Part shown: positions 28,601-39,900 of the stretch, in pieces
How the letters are laid out: the number at the start of each line of letters is the position of its first letter
Position numbering within the stretch: position 1 is the first letter of the stretch
Source: Streblospio benedicti
Taxonomy: Eukaryota; Annelida; Polychaeta; Spionida; Spionidae
DNA: 64,000 bases
NCBI GenBank assembly: GCA_019095985.1
Contig: CM032666.1
Location: 4,851,216-4,915,215 of the forward strand
Direction of reading: 5' to 3'
Notes under the pieces: model-generated
What the model saw: only the letters and a program-made list of their open reading frames with translations
Told to the model about the DNA's origin: nothing
Databases searched by the model: none
Translations under genes and position numbers: made by a program

Positions 28601-29724
28601 ACCTAAAGATTACTGAAAGTTTAGTATGTAATCATGTGATCGAATGCATTTCCTAATTGAAATTGTAAATATTGAATAAAATTGTCTGATTGCTGTGAAT
28701 ATTATGTATGTATTGTAAATATGCATTTGTAAGTACAATAAATTGCCTTTAAACTGTAATTGAAATCTTTTTTGTCATAATTATGAAGCTATTAACCGGA
28801 GATTTGCAATAATAAAGTTGTTTCTTCTATTATCACCCACGGTCGCGTAGTAATGGTGTTGTGATATTTGACTGGTAATGCCCACCTCCCTTATCCGAAA
28901 TCCTCTTTTATCCGAATATCTAACTAACATCCCTTATACGACAGTAGTCGATTTTGGTTTCGTTTTCACACCACAGGTCATTAGCCTCGTTCAGCCCGTC
29001 TCGTATATTGTACTTGGCGGGTGCATGCGAGCACGAGTCTTGTTTAGCGAGACTACGCGGGACATTTGAATTTCTGAGCATGCGCACTTAAGACGGAAGC
29101 GTCCATGTCATGTGCAATTTATTCTTCCTAAATAAGTAAGTTATTTTGATTTTCCGACGAGCATTCGTAACAGATTATTAGGATTATGCTACTAATGAAT
29201 TACATATTCCGATATTTGAGAACCACAATTGACAAATACCACGGCAAGGTGTTTGACACAAAGAAATGCATCAAAATGCATACAGCTGAGCGATATTGAA
29301 TGCCGATGTTTACCATGCGAGTTTGTTGTGTCTGTTGTTATACCGTATCTTATGACATATACACCAAGGAAAGTTACTTTTTCGTAAATAATACGTATTG
29401 TGTGTTGGAGGTGGGGTGCGCTCCGTGATCGTATTAAGGCTCATGGGCCTATATCAGAGATCAAACATAACCCAAGGGAGACCCCCAAAATAGCGATTTT
29501 TCGGTTATAGGCACATGTGCCTTTATGCACGAGGATACGGTAGGCTGAAGTGCCTAAAGAACTGACATTAACTCTCCCATCATGTTGTGGTCACTACAGG
29601 TGAGCCCGCTGGTCAGTGTGCTGTGGAGCTGCCTGCTCGAGCTGGATGACCTGACGGCCTCCACACACAGCATCATGGCCCTGCTCGCAGCCCTGCTCAC
29701 CAGGATCAACTCACCAGACACCAG
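13673..29724 (+). CDS. BTAF1: BTAF1 (TBP-associated factor 172 / Mot1), N-terminal half
   Basis: BTAF1 uses ATP to remove TBP from DNA in the nucleus; the N-terminal HEAT repeats embrace TBP. Exons: 13673-13796, 14347-14464, 15146-15277, 17664-17833, 18284-18423, 22205-22346, 23410-23568, 23922-24017, 25122-25298, 25818-25958, 29600-29724. They join in phase to 508 codons. Recognisable blocks in order: [62 protein letters not shown], the basic [76 protein letters not shown]. These follow human BTAF1 colinearly from about residue 5 to 510. The first exon of human BTAF1 codes only for about four residues; the corresponding tiny exon here was not located upstream of 13673. The last exon ends in phase 2 (AG) and its partner is the minus-strand exon at 60288. 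Exons are GC-rich against AT-rich introns. Confidence 0.97.
15441..15790. repeat. Recent 175 bp tandem duplication
   Basis: Two head-to-tail copies, 15441-15615 and 15616-15790, both beginning ATAAATTTGTATTTCTTAAC and differing at only a few positions. In the BTAF1 intron between exons 15146 and 17664. Confidence 0.85.
15900..16650. repeat. Region of dispersed GGTTACTCCCA motifs and a diverged direct repeat
   Basis: The word GGTTACTCCCA or its complement recurs at least five times. Two blocks, about 16242-16320 and 16560-16645, share CCACAATTTACACAAAC-type sequence and GTTTGAGGTGT. It resembles the inside of a non-autonomous transposon with subterminal repeats, but I could not find clear ends. 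Confidence 0.4.
19425..20460 (-). mobile_element. LINE 3' fragment, minus strand
   Basis: On the minus strand, translation near 20330 gives [17 protein letters not shown], the segment that follows the reverse-transcriptase core in L1/Tx1-like elements, with degenerate downstream coding. A T-run at 19430-19451 on the plus strand would be the poly(A) tail of a minus-strand insertion. It lies in a BTAF1 intron (18424-22204). Probably the same broad family as the copy at 480-1795. Confidence 0.6.
20660..20900. repeat. Long imperfect foldback
   Basis: Arms of about 110 bases meet at a short loop near 20781-20788. The inner arms are nearly perfect (CAATAAACCTGT and AGTCAAAGAGCAAATGTT) and the outer arms diverge. 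In the intron 18424-22204. Confidence 0.65.
21019..21892. mobile_element. Possible CAGGGCA-ended element enclosing another
   Basis: Begins CAGGGCA and ends TGCCCTG; the target duplication is unclear. GCTCCTAGAAATT occurs near both ends in the same orientation. It contains the insertion 21321-21710. Confidence 0.35.
21321..21710. mobile_element. CAGTGA-ended non-autonomous element, TATAAT duplication
   Basis: Inverted ends of about 26 bp start CAGTGACAAA on the left and finish TTTATCACTG on the right, both running into an AGTAGCCCG / CGGGCTAGT core. Flanks are TATAAT at 21315-21320 and 21711-21716, a 6 bp target-site duplication. No open reading frame. The ends suggest a hAT-like MITE. Confidence 0.75.
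22933..23000. repeat. Half copy of the 12643 foldback MITE
   Basis: Shares GACAAAACCGGGTGAGTT and a diverged TTATTTTAT..TGAGTTCTTG with the left arm of 12643-12786, but lacks the second arm. It is followed by a long G run at about 23009-23025. Confidence 0.5.
24417..24849. mobile_element. Tc1/mariner-like MITE, copy 1
   Basis: Starts TAGTACTGATTAGGAAT after TA and ends ATTCCCCATGAGTACTG before TA. The inside (ATTCTCATTTTACTCACC, TGCTGTCATGACCTTATAT) is shared with 45574-46330 and 57711-58450. In the BTAF1 intron 24018-25121. Confidence 0.65.
26031..26225. repeat. Inverted-repeat MITE
   Basis: Arms of about 50 bases (ATAGTTTACCATTCTCTACT on the left, its complement on the right) enclose about 90 bases. 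A fragment of one arm recurs at about 26370. In the BTAF1 intron after exon 25818. Confidence 0.7.
27355..27650 (+). mobile_element. tRNA-derived SINE, copy 2
   Basis: Contains GGTTTGATTCCTGGTC, close to a Pol III B box, then the body shared with 3261-3425 (GGGTGTTGAGCAAAC, TGTACACTGCTCCATG) and a longer 3' tail ending near TAAATAAGCACATTTA. In the BTAF1 intron before exon 29600. Confidence 0.5.
28036..28930. mobile_element. Tigger/pogo-like terminal fragments
   Basis: ACCTCTATTATCCGAATATC (28042) and CTCTTTTATCCGAATATCTA (28904) resemble pogo-type transposon ends and repeat the word ATCCGAAT. They lie in the same orientation, so this is two partial copies or a degenerate element. The sequence between has no recognisable transposase. 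Confidence 0.35.
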
Positions 29725-30229
29725 GTTTGTCGCTCATACACAGATACACTTGTGGCAGGTACCCCACGCCACCACCGTTTTGTTTTTTTTTATTATCAAA
29801 CATTTCATTTCCATGTGGTTTTTGGCATATCATCTATTGATCTCAATAATACTTATATTTTAAACAATATCAGTTGGTTTCAAGTAAGTATTGAGTATGG
29901 AACCTTTCGTGAATGATGTTTAGGGAGCATCGTTTTAAGGTACCTGCCCAGTTGCCGTATGTTCTTGTGGAATCAGTAGAAACACTGTGCTTCAACTGTC
30001 AATCCGTGTTGGAGAAATCTCTTCAACATGAGTGTACTTGGGAGCTAGTATTACCATGGGAGCATTTTAGTACAAATAAACAATAATTTTCACTGTTATA
30101 TACTGAGCAGACCTATGCCACGTGAAATGCTAGATGGATTATATATCTACTGTTATACTACAATAATAGAAACATACCTAATGTGCTGACAGCAAGTTCA
30201 TGGAGTAACGTTTTGTATCATAACTAAAA
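29725..30229. other. Intron, nothing recognised
   Basis: AT-rich intron following the last plus-strand BTAF1 exon. No exon, hairpin or repeat family was recognised. Confidence 0.6.
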
Positions 30230-31990
30230 AATGGTAGTAAATATCAAGGTAAAAATTATAGGAATGAAACGCTATTTTTTGCCACATCTACATTCAGTCT
30301 ATGCCAAATGTGAAATTTTTTTGTCAGTCATCCTGTTTGACAGGTCCTGAAAAACTGTCAGTCCAAATGATTTTCTGTCCGCCCGAACTTTTTGTTGTCG
30401 ATGGACAATATAGCCGGAGAGCGCAAGCGCCTACTGCAAATTGAATCAATCAGAAAAAATACCGTTCATTTTGTCTTTTTCTTTAGACTTGTATAAACTT
30501 AAAAAACAGACAAAAAAATCTTATGCAGATCTAGCTTGGTGAGCCGCAGAAAATCCCCTATACATGTAGGTCTACAATTTTTGGCAATTGCATGACTGTT
30601 TTTGATCAGTGTACACATGGTTGTCTTGTTCTTGTTTTTTAGCATTATTTGACATCGATAGCTTCCTTCTCTCTTCTTTCATATGTAGTCGTGTCTTTCT
30701 TCTGAGCTGACACTCACCATAGCATCATTGTGTCTGAGATTTCTCATGGTCAGAGACCGTGCTCTTCCTAAAATTGGTAGATCCCACAGCAAACGAACTG
30801 CTGACTTTTCTTTTGTAAGGATCACTTTCCAGATCTTCAAGGGCTAAATGGTCTGTACATATTTTACAGAACATTTTTCCTTCGGCTTCTTTATATGTTA
30901 GCAACTCCCTCCCATTTTCCCAGCTGCTATTGTATTCGCATTTGGGGCGTTTCACCTCATACAGTGCAGCTTTCTCCTTCTCGTTTTCAGAAGCTCCTCC
31001 TTTTATTGCCACCGTAGGCTTTGCCCCCTTTGATAAATTTATCAAAAAACTACATTCTGTTGACAGCACAAACATCCCAAAGACACCGCCAAAAAAGTAC
31101 CTTCAAACTGCGATATGTAAATACATCTGCTGTCAATTTTCGTCATTGATTCCCTTTAGATGTCAACACAACACGATTTCCAAGAATATGTAACATACTT
31201 ACGTAGTAATACTTTGTTGAAAACATAAGTGGTAATATTTCTATGCAGCAGTGTACTACAAAATTGATGTTAATACTTTCGTTATTCTGTACAAGTTACA
31301 ACGTTCATTAACTCGATACTGGTTTGAACGCCGAACAGATGGACACGTGATGCGTATGTTTTAACAACATGGCGGCCGCTATCAAAGCAATGATTATGAT
31401 TTTAAAAAGATGATTTTTTGTATTTTGTGGATGTTTAGAAATCGCCATGGTCATCAGGACAGACTATCTCGAAGTAATTGTCGTACATGAATCAAAATAA
31501 TCGGTCAGGACTGACAGACTGATGGATTTGGCATAGACTGTACGTTGTAATTTTTTTTTCTGAATGGTTTACATAATAGTGAATACTTACATGAAAATGG
31601 CATTTTTCCAGTGTCTGTGAGAGACAGAGTCAGACATTTTGAATATTCCTAATTTGGGGATTACGTCCAATGATCACAACTGAACAGCAAAGTTTGTTTA
31701 AATTTCTGATTTTACACACATTGCTGTATCACTCGAGTGACTAGCCATGTGTATGCAAATTGCAATACTGCTGTTCTAATCGGATCCTTCTAATCACGGG
31801 ACATAATCCCCAATTTAGGCATAATTAAAATGGCAGACTCAGTCTCTCACAGAGTGAAAAAATTGTATTTTCATGTAAGTATTTACTATCATGTAAACCA
31901 ATCAGAATAATAAAAATTGCAATGTAGATGTGGCATACAAAAATAGTATTTCATTCCTATAATTTTTATTTCGATGTTCATTACAAGTAG
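30230..31990. mobile_element. Long-inverted-repeat element, interrupted
   Basis: Arms of some 200-250 bases face each other: one runs from AAAATTATAGGAATGAAA (30252) and continues after the insertion at 31547-31680, the other from 31795 to 31985. Both contain CATGTAAGTATT and GGGATTA. Related arms occur at 46594 and 48685. The hAT-like element 30295-31540 interrupts the left arm. Confidence 0.6.
30295..31540 (-). mobile_element. hAT-like element with a TTF-type zinc-finger exon
   Basis: Perfect 15 bp inverted ends CAGTCTATGCCAAAT, flanked by TACATT (30289-30294) and TACGTT (31541-31546), an aged 6 bp target duplication. The empty site is seen in the related repeats near 46655 and 48745. Minus-strand coding at 31075-30725 contains KMFCKICTDH and FAVGSTNFRKSTVSDHEKS, a C-x2-C with distal histidine as in the TTF zinc fingers of ZNF862-like, hAT-derived proteins. 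The catalytic domain is absent, so this is a non-autonomous copy carrying one captured or leftover exon. Confidence 0.7.
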
Positions 31991-32094
31991 GCTAAGGTGT
32001 CTTGTGTGATTGACTACTTTCAATACATGTATAAATCATATGATTGTGACTAGAATACTGCTGCAATCCTACTGTATGTATTAACATTTAAAAA

Positions 32095-32448
32095 AACAAA
32101 AAAGGAAGGCAAGTGCAACATCAGGTATACATCACGTCCATTGGTATCATCAGGTAGGCTATTGCCCTTATTGTTCATGCCATGATGTAGTCAGCCCTCC
32201 ACATAGAATTGGAAGATAGACTGTATATATAGGGGTGCAATTAATGTGCTAAAATCTGATCATTTCCTAAAGCTTCATAAGTCTTCATGTACTTATCATA
32301 AGAAGTTAACAATTTTACAAAAAAAAATCATTTGTATCTTGTCTTGATTAGTTAGTTACAATCATAAAAATCATGGTACTGTGAGCCAATATCATTGATT
32401 TTGCTTCAAATAAATTTGTAACACGATGCAAACAGATAGATATAGGAG
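32095..32448. repeat. Repeat copy truncated by the gap
   Basis: Reverse complement of about 47825-48175: shared words include CAAACAGATAGATAT, CATGATGTAGTCAGCCCTCC and AAAATCTGATCATTTCC. It runs straight into the N gap. Confidence 0.8.
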
Positions 32449-32548
32449 NNNNNNNNNNNNNNNNNNNNNNNNNNNNNNNNNNNNNNNNNNNNNNNNNNNN
32501 NNNNNNNNNNNNNNNNNNNNNNNNNNNNNNNNNNNNNNNNNNNNNNNN
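32449..32548. other. Scaffold gap, 100 Ns
   Basis: Exactly 100 N, the usual placeholder for a gap of unknown size. It separates the plus-strand and minus-strand halves of BTAF1. The left contig stops inside a repeat whose inverted relative is at about 47816-48900. Confidence 0.99.
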
Positions 32549-34590
32549 ATCTGTACTAGTTTCTCCGTGGATGTCTTAGTTTTCTGTGTTAGTTTTTCTG
32601 TGAGTGTACTAGTTCCTTCCGTGAGTGTACTAGTTCTTTTGCTGGACAAAAGGCATATATTTTGTTTTCTTATATATATAACAATAATATAGGTAGCCTA
32701 GGTGATAGTAACTTTTCTTCGTGAAGCTTTACATATAATACATGAATTTGTCAGGATAAGCCTTGGTGATTTAGAATCTATATGTCTCTTGATTTAGTCC
32801 ATCATATCACATTTTTGTATTATCCATTTTAATTGTTATCCAGTGGTTTAAAAGTCACCAATGGAGTCTCCGCAGACCCGTTAAAACGACGTTTTTTCAT
32901 TCTGCCGCGGGCGGCGCTGCAGTCGTCAGGGGTAAGGTGATCAAAACAGCGCCTCAACATTCATGTATATTAGTCATTTTGAAGATGGTATTATTGTGCT
33001 CTATGTTCATAATTATGTTTTGTGACACACACAGAAATGTCTGCATACTTCTCTAGTTTTCATATATGATACTCACATTTTATTTGGAATTGTATTTAAT
33101 GAGCTTTGTCCAGATTTCCAAGTTGTATTTTTGCCTCAAGCTCAAATCAAAGCCGATTTTGACAGTCAGTGTGTTTGACAAGTTTATCCATAAATGTTGC
33201 TTGTCCTTTCTAACTGTATACGATGCTTATGTTATCCTTGATATATATATGTCTTTCACGTATATTCCATTGATAAAGTCCATATTTTGCAACAATTTCA
33301 ATGTATCAAACACTCCTTTTTGACATTAGATGTACAAGTCTATAAGTACTATATTTTTCAAATGTCGAACGTAATAATAATGTGTCGGCATTATAAATCT
33401 AGCTAAAAGCACTGGCAGGTCAGATAAGTAAGTTACTTAAACTAAATTATTCTAATTATGACACATATTTGAGAAACAATGCTCAGATGCATAGATACTT
33501 AAGGGCTTTGTTATTGATACATGATGGTTTGGAATAACATGGATGAATATTTCTTACAGAAAATACACCTCAAAAGTCGGACTTTCTGGGTTGGTTCACA
33601 TACAATTATAAGGCGAATTGTGCAACGTTTACTCCTGATGACTGTAGCACCGCCTGGTAGCAGAGGCGGAACTACGGTTTTACGGAGTCTGCCATTTAGC
33701 TTGCAAGGCTTGGTTATGGCATTTGCTAAATTAATGCATGATGAAAATGTGAAATCATAGGTATTGTACAGTATAAAGTAGAATAATGAAACTTCACTGT
33801 ACATGTACTAGTTTTTCCATGAGCTGTACAAGTTTTTACGCTGGAAAATTTCCTACTGTACTAGTTTTTATTCTGGTAATAATTGTTGTTTCTTCCTCTT
33901 TTTGTAGATAAGTAGACAAGGATGTAGCTCAAAATGATGCATTTGTTTCACAAATCCATATATACCGGTATATAATAATCACATTATCAAATCATCAAAA
34001 ATCACGTTTTGCGGGTCCCCGCCACACGAAACAAAAATTTCAAGCACCACACCCCCTTTTCGATTTCTGGATCCACCACTGCCAATTAATAGAGCTAAAA
34101 CTCAACTGGTATTATTCATGTGCACATGATATGGCATGTACCATCTGGCATGTGGTTTGAGCATAATTAAATTAATGAATATCAACAAGAACTGCCGAAT
34201 ATGGACGTTTATATAGTTGGAGAAATGGACATCATGGGGAAATCAGGGTGTCACATGCTAGGGTATCTATATCAATGTCCTCTGGGGTGTTAACTTGAAC
34301 CCAGGTTACAGGATTGTGTATTCCTGTTTTATACGAGGAAAAATTGTCAAATTTAATAAAATGGCCTTCCAAGTCGTTTGCTGATAAAATTTATACATTA
34401 GGATTAAAGTTTTTTATAACAAGACATGTCACAATCAATTCTTTTATTTCATTCATATATATTAAGATGATAAGTGGTGTTTTTGCTGGGAAAAAAAAAC
34501 TGTTGTGCAGCAGAAAAACTAGTACAGCCATCAGCAAAACTTGCACAGTACATCAGAGTCCATCGCAAAAACTTGTACAGTGAATTTTAT
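32549..34590. mobile_element. Element with repeated CTGTACTAGTTTTT subterminal words
   Basis: Variants of TGTACTAGTTTTTC occur forward at 32551-32640 and 33805-33870 and reversed at 34505-34580. A second inverted pair (about 32870-32945 and 33610-33715, with GGCGGCGCTGCAGTCGTCAG / TGATGACTGTAGCACCGCC) lies inside. No protein found. Boundaries are approximate and the left one is cut by the gap. Confidence 0.45.
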
Positions 34591-35338
34591 TTTTATTATA
34601 ATATCATTATGATGAGTGCATAATCCACTGCATATTTCAACGTGTAAATAGATTTTTCTGGTGTATTTATCATTAATCTACAACTTGTAAAGTTATCATT
34701 AGCTTAGGGATAATTAAACAAGCAAAAAAGGAAAACATTTGCCAAGATCAGTCATTAGTCAGACATTAGCAGCACAATTGGAATTTTCTCTTGAAGAATC
34801 ACACAAATGGATTTTATCTAAATATATCTGCACATTTTCACCAAGTTTAGATCTCTATTTGATACTTAATTGAGGATTTAATATCCATAACTACAAATTT
34901 GCAAGCTGGTGAAAGCCTTGTTTACACGATGCCTAGTTCAATCGAGTACATTTAATAATGGCTGCGCCTATTTGTGAGCAAAAACATCAGTATTTTAAGA
35001 AAAAAAAAGTACAAGTGTTACATATTTCTTTGACCCTAGCAAAATCCTGTAATAAACCCATATCCTGGACGTAATGAATTTTCAGGGGTCAAAATACGGG
35101 AAAAAAACGTAAGTTCACATTTCTGTAGATGATGCTATAAAGCATGCAATTTTTTACCAAGAAAAAACATTGTTCTGTTTAATGTCAATCTACTGTAAAG
35201 TTCTTTGGCGAGTAAATGACACCCTTTGCAATCTAAATCATGATATTTAATAAGTTTAAAAAACTGTCAGTTTGAAAGATTTACAAACTTCACTCAAAAT
35301 ATGAAAAAAGGCATGTATCGTAATTTTGATCATTTCAT

Positions 35339-36596
35339 TTAACCCTCTCGAAGCCGGAAGTAAATCACTATATACCCCCTGAGTGCCAGACACGCATTTT
35401 GCGTGACGTGTTATTCACTGTGGGGGTCTTCAGTTGTCATAGTTGAAATATGATCCTTTGTAGCTCTTAAGTTTTTCATCAGAACATTTTCACATTTAAA
35501 TTTACAGTACACATTCAGGAGACGGTCTAGTTTCTTATTTTTACCATTATAAATAAAGATACATAAAGCATCAAGTTAAATTTTGACAATTTCGAGTAAT
35601 CGCCCATTCATTTGACAGCTTGCGTGGTTGATTTTAAATGTCGTAGCATCAGTAGAAATTTTAAGTGCAGCGACTTTTTATCCAGGATAGACACAAAAAA
35701 CACCATAAACCATCCCTATTTCATAATAATATATTTTTACTTACAATAATACGGACCAAAAGCGTGTTCAAACTTGATTTCTTTATCGTCGTAGGACTTT
35801 GACAGGCATCATTCTATCACCCGACAAAACCATCATCCGTTTTGACAGAAATACGAGATCTCCGACGTCCAGACTTATTGGGTAGTTTGCCAAACGGTTT
35901 ATTTGTGATCTGGTATCCAAAATACAATAAGATGGGGCATGGATGACGAATAATATGATAAATTCTTCTTCAAAATGTTCAAGTTGTCACATCATGGCTG
36001 ATCTTACGAAAAAACCGGTATTTCCCGGAAATCAGCCTTGCGCAGCACGTGGCGCTGTTATAGAATCGTTAAGAGCGCTCTTGATAAAGGCTGATTTGGA
36101 TTCCTTAGCAGTGTCAACGTAGTTTTGCTGGGGATTGAACCTAAGAATACCGCTTTCAAAGCTCAAAATAGATATCAGTATATGACATTGACGAGTCTAG
36201 TTTCACATTTGTTTAAGGTTTCTATGAATAGCTGGTTTCACGAGGATTCCAACCATGTATGACAAGCCATGGTTTTGCGAACACAAATAACAGTATTTCA
36301 GGCCTCAAAATTGCAGCAGATAATGCGTGTTTGGTGGGTAAATATTCGTTCACACTAATAGAATTAAAATATTAGCACTATGCTGCTTATTTACTTCTAG
36401 AAATACATTGAAATGACAAGGTAAAGCTGTTGTTGACACACCGGAATTTGAGACTAGAACCACGAGTGTTTACATACGAATATGGCAGACAAACTCAAAT
36501 GTTTTTTCTGTAAACTCGGGTGCATATATGCACCCCGGCACTAAAGGGACATATATTCTGGTGTGCATATATGCGCCCCGGCACTCAAAGGGTTAA
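35339..36596. mobile_element. piggyBac-like non-autonomous element
   Basis: TTAA at both ends and imperfect inverted termini CCCTCTCGAAGCCGG and CCGGCACTCAAAGGG. A short tandem GGTGCATATATGCACCCCGG-like unit is repeated near the right end. No transposase. It sits beyond the last BTAF1 exon seen. Confidence 0.65.
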
Positions 36597-36953
36597 TAAG
36601 CATGGTGACTATTGCATTTTATTGAATTACTTTAAAGTATAAGGATTGATGGTCATCAATATAAATTTTTAAAATTTTTCAAAATTTAGAAACATTTGCC
36701 CTTGAGTCCCTTTTAAGGGTGTGGCTGCGCATGATTCCCTTGTTATCACTCATGGCATTATTGTGTATATCTAGCACATCACTAATGGATGCGCAATTTT
36801 GCATGTATCACTTTCAAACCTCATATTAATTGAAATATAATTATATTAAACTAGTCTACGCTTATTTTTGACACAGGTCCTCAAAAAGTCTTATCATAAC
36901 AGGCTGCATAATGTACCCAATGTCCTCTTTTCCCAGTATAATTTACAACGTAC

Positions 36954-39900
36954 CCCATGATCTTCTCCTCAAGAGTGCCTCGAGTGATGAGACGATACAC
37001 ATTGACCACCTTCTTCTGCCCGATACGGTGAGCGCGGTCCATAGCCTGCAAAGTAACCATCCCATTGTAAGTTGTATCAGTTCTCAGAATTTCTGGGAGG
37101 GGTGGAGAGAAACATATCAATCTTGACTTCATATGAAAATATGTCAACTTTGCATATTATGTGAAATCCATCCAAATCATAAATTTCTCTTGAGAAACCT
37201 TCCCCCATTCGCTGCCACTGTCATCACATATAACATGAAACGCAGATCCTAAGCTGGTTTATAGATGTTTACACCAGCATGTGATATTAGCATGTAATGT
37301 AAAAATGCACAAATAAGCGTTCTATGTACCTGCAGATCCTTCATGGGGTTCCAGTCGTGCTCCACAAACACTACTGTGTCCGCTCCGGTGAGATTCAAAC
37401 CTAAGCCTCCAACATGCGTGGTTAGCAACAGCACGTCAATGGAGGGGTCATTGTTGAACCTATCCATGATATATAAATCACTATAGTATATAGTAAAAAT
37501 ATCATGTATATACTTCTATTTTTTCCGTTGTCGGTTTCTCGGCTTTATCACTCACAGCGTCTTACCAGTCCCTGTTCATTATCAACCCGTGGGAGAAACG
37601 AACGGTTTTACTGTGGAAGTAATACTGTCCAGTGGCGCAAAAAATCAATATCCCACTATCATCAATGCGCTTAAGGCTGCTGACCATTTCGGCAGTGGGG
37701 CTTCAGATTTTGTGACCCACTTCCACGAATATTAAGGGGTTTGAATCACAGCTATAAGATGATGATTTTCTCAATCTTCTGATTTTCTATTAAGATTGAG
37801 AAGACAATGTCTCAAAAACTTTTTTCTAAATTAAAAAATGTTTTTCTAAATTTCTAAACTTTGTAAACTTTGGTACTTGTTTCTAATTCACTGTGCGAAA
37901 GTGACTACGTAACGACTACCGTAACTCTGTCAAAATGGCGTCGTCAACAGTGCCCGATTCAGATTAGAAACGCGACTATTCTGCTTAATGTATGTTCGCT
38001 TTCATGATATTAGATGACACTGTGTAGATTTCATTATATCTACTCCAGATAGGATGTAGTTTAAGTGTGTAAGAACATTATCATGATATGTTTTGCTCGA
38101 AAACAGTCACGTAAGTGACTACCGTAACTCAGTTTCTGTGACTACCGTAACTAACAAACGAGGCCCTAGAGTTATGTTAGTCACCAAATAAATTAAAAAT
38201 CCATTTTATGCAACCATGAAAGGAACCTTCAATGAATTTATTCAACACACAGACGACACATGCATCATACTGTCTTCCTGCAAAAAATATAAAGCCATTT
38301 GATAACCGTACCTCATATAAAAGTGCAAATGAATCTACATACATTATTATAAGTGACTACCGTAACTCAGACGGGAACTCGAGTTATGGTGGTCACTTTC
38401 GCACTGTGTAATTCTTGAAGAAGAGAGAAAAGTAATCAATAAGAACTAGATGCATAGAAATAAAACCAAGTGCTTCAATCCAAGTTACAATGAAGCTTGA
38501 TATTAAATGATGATAAGATCTTGCTGGGTAAAGTTTGTAAAGACACTGACCTGTTGACAATGGCATGCCTGTTGCCAGCAGGGACTGAACCATCCAGACG
38601 CAAGTACGTCACTCGCGGCATCTCAGACCTGAAAACAAAAACAGGTCAACCATCTATCATAGGCAGGTACAACTCGGTATTGAACTTTTCAGTTCTAATA
38701 TTTGAGATCAGCAAAACACGAGACACAAGCATAAAATCGGACCTTAAACAAACATTATGCACATTACAAACAATACGAGCAACCATTGTACACAAATTTT
38801 CAGTCAAAAAAAAAAAAAAAAAAAATCAGTTAAGATCTTTAGGAATTCAATGGAACATTCTATTACAATATGATATCTAAAAATAGCCGGACTCCGTCGA
38901 CAAGGTGATTACCTGAGCAGGTCGTGCTCCACAATGTCCAGCATGGACTTCAGTTGGCAGAAGAGCAATACCCGGTGCTGGTTCACCACGGGTGGCGCCG
39001 TCGTCGAGTCCCCGGGCCCCGCGCCGGTGCCCGCCGAGTAATCCACACCAATACCACAGTCTTGCAGCAGCTGTCTGCAAGTGGCAGCGGCAGCAAAACA
39101 TTCAGATACAATACGATACAATTACAATATAATACAATTTATGTAGCGTAAATTCCATTAAATGTTCATGTACGCTTGTAGGCCTTAATAAAATGGTGCT
39201 TTAGTTGGGATTTAAAAGATACAAGAGTTTTGGATTGTCGCATGGACAGTGGAAGTTTATTCCATAATTTAGGTGCTGCTGTTTTAAATGCTCTATCACC
39301 ATAAGACTTGGTTCTTTATCTAAATTCTTTAAGCAATCGGTTATTTGATGACCGCAGTAATCTAGGTGGTGAGTATGGTTGTAAGAGTTCAGACAGGTAA
39401 TATGGTGCAAGTCCAGTGAGGCATTTGAAAGTAAGTGTTTAAATCTTGAAAATTATGTGTTGCTTGACAGGGAAACTAAAAAGTTTCTCGTGACCATGTG
39501 AACACTACTTTGCTGCAAACAAACCCGTGAATTTCTATATGCCAAACACTGCTGTTTCACATTTAAATCGTTTAATATGCTGCAAGTTTAAGACGTTGCT
39601 TTTCAGTAAAGGTGATAAGATCATGTACCTAAAAAAGCACATGCGTGAAAAGTGTCCATTAAAAGGCTACTTGACAGTGATGCAGAGAATCTAAAGAGAA
39701 TTTGTTAAATGAGTTGAGAGAGTATGTTCCCCATGAGAACATTGACCTCTATCCGGCCCATCATCTCACCTCTGGGTCAACAGTTTTTCTAATTGCAACA
39801 CTAATGGACAACCAATGGATTAAGCTTTGTGTGAAAATAAAAAAGTAAAACCATTCAGCGATAGTTAACTCTTTCTGCTAGAAGTACACAGTTGAACAAC

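Noticed and set aside
38497-38880. 127-codon plus-strand frame
   Set aside because: Covers the antisense of BTAF1 exon 38628-38551 and then lysine-rich low-complexity sequence.
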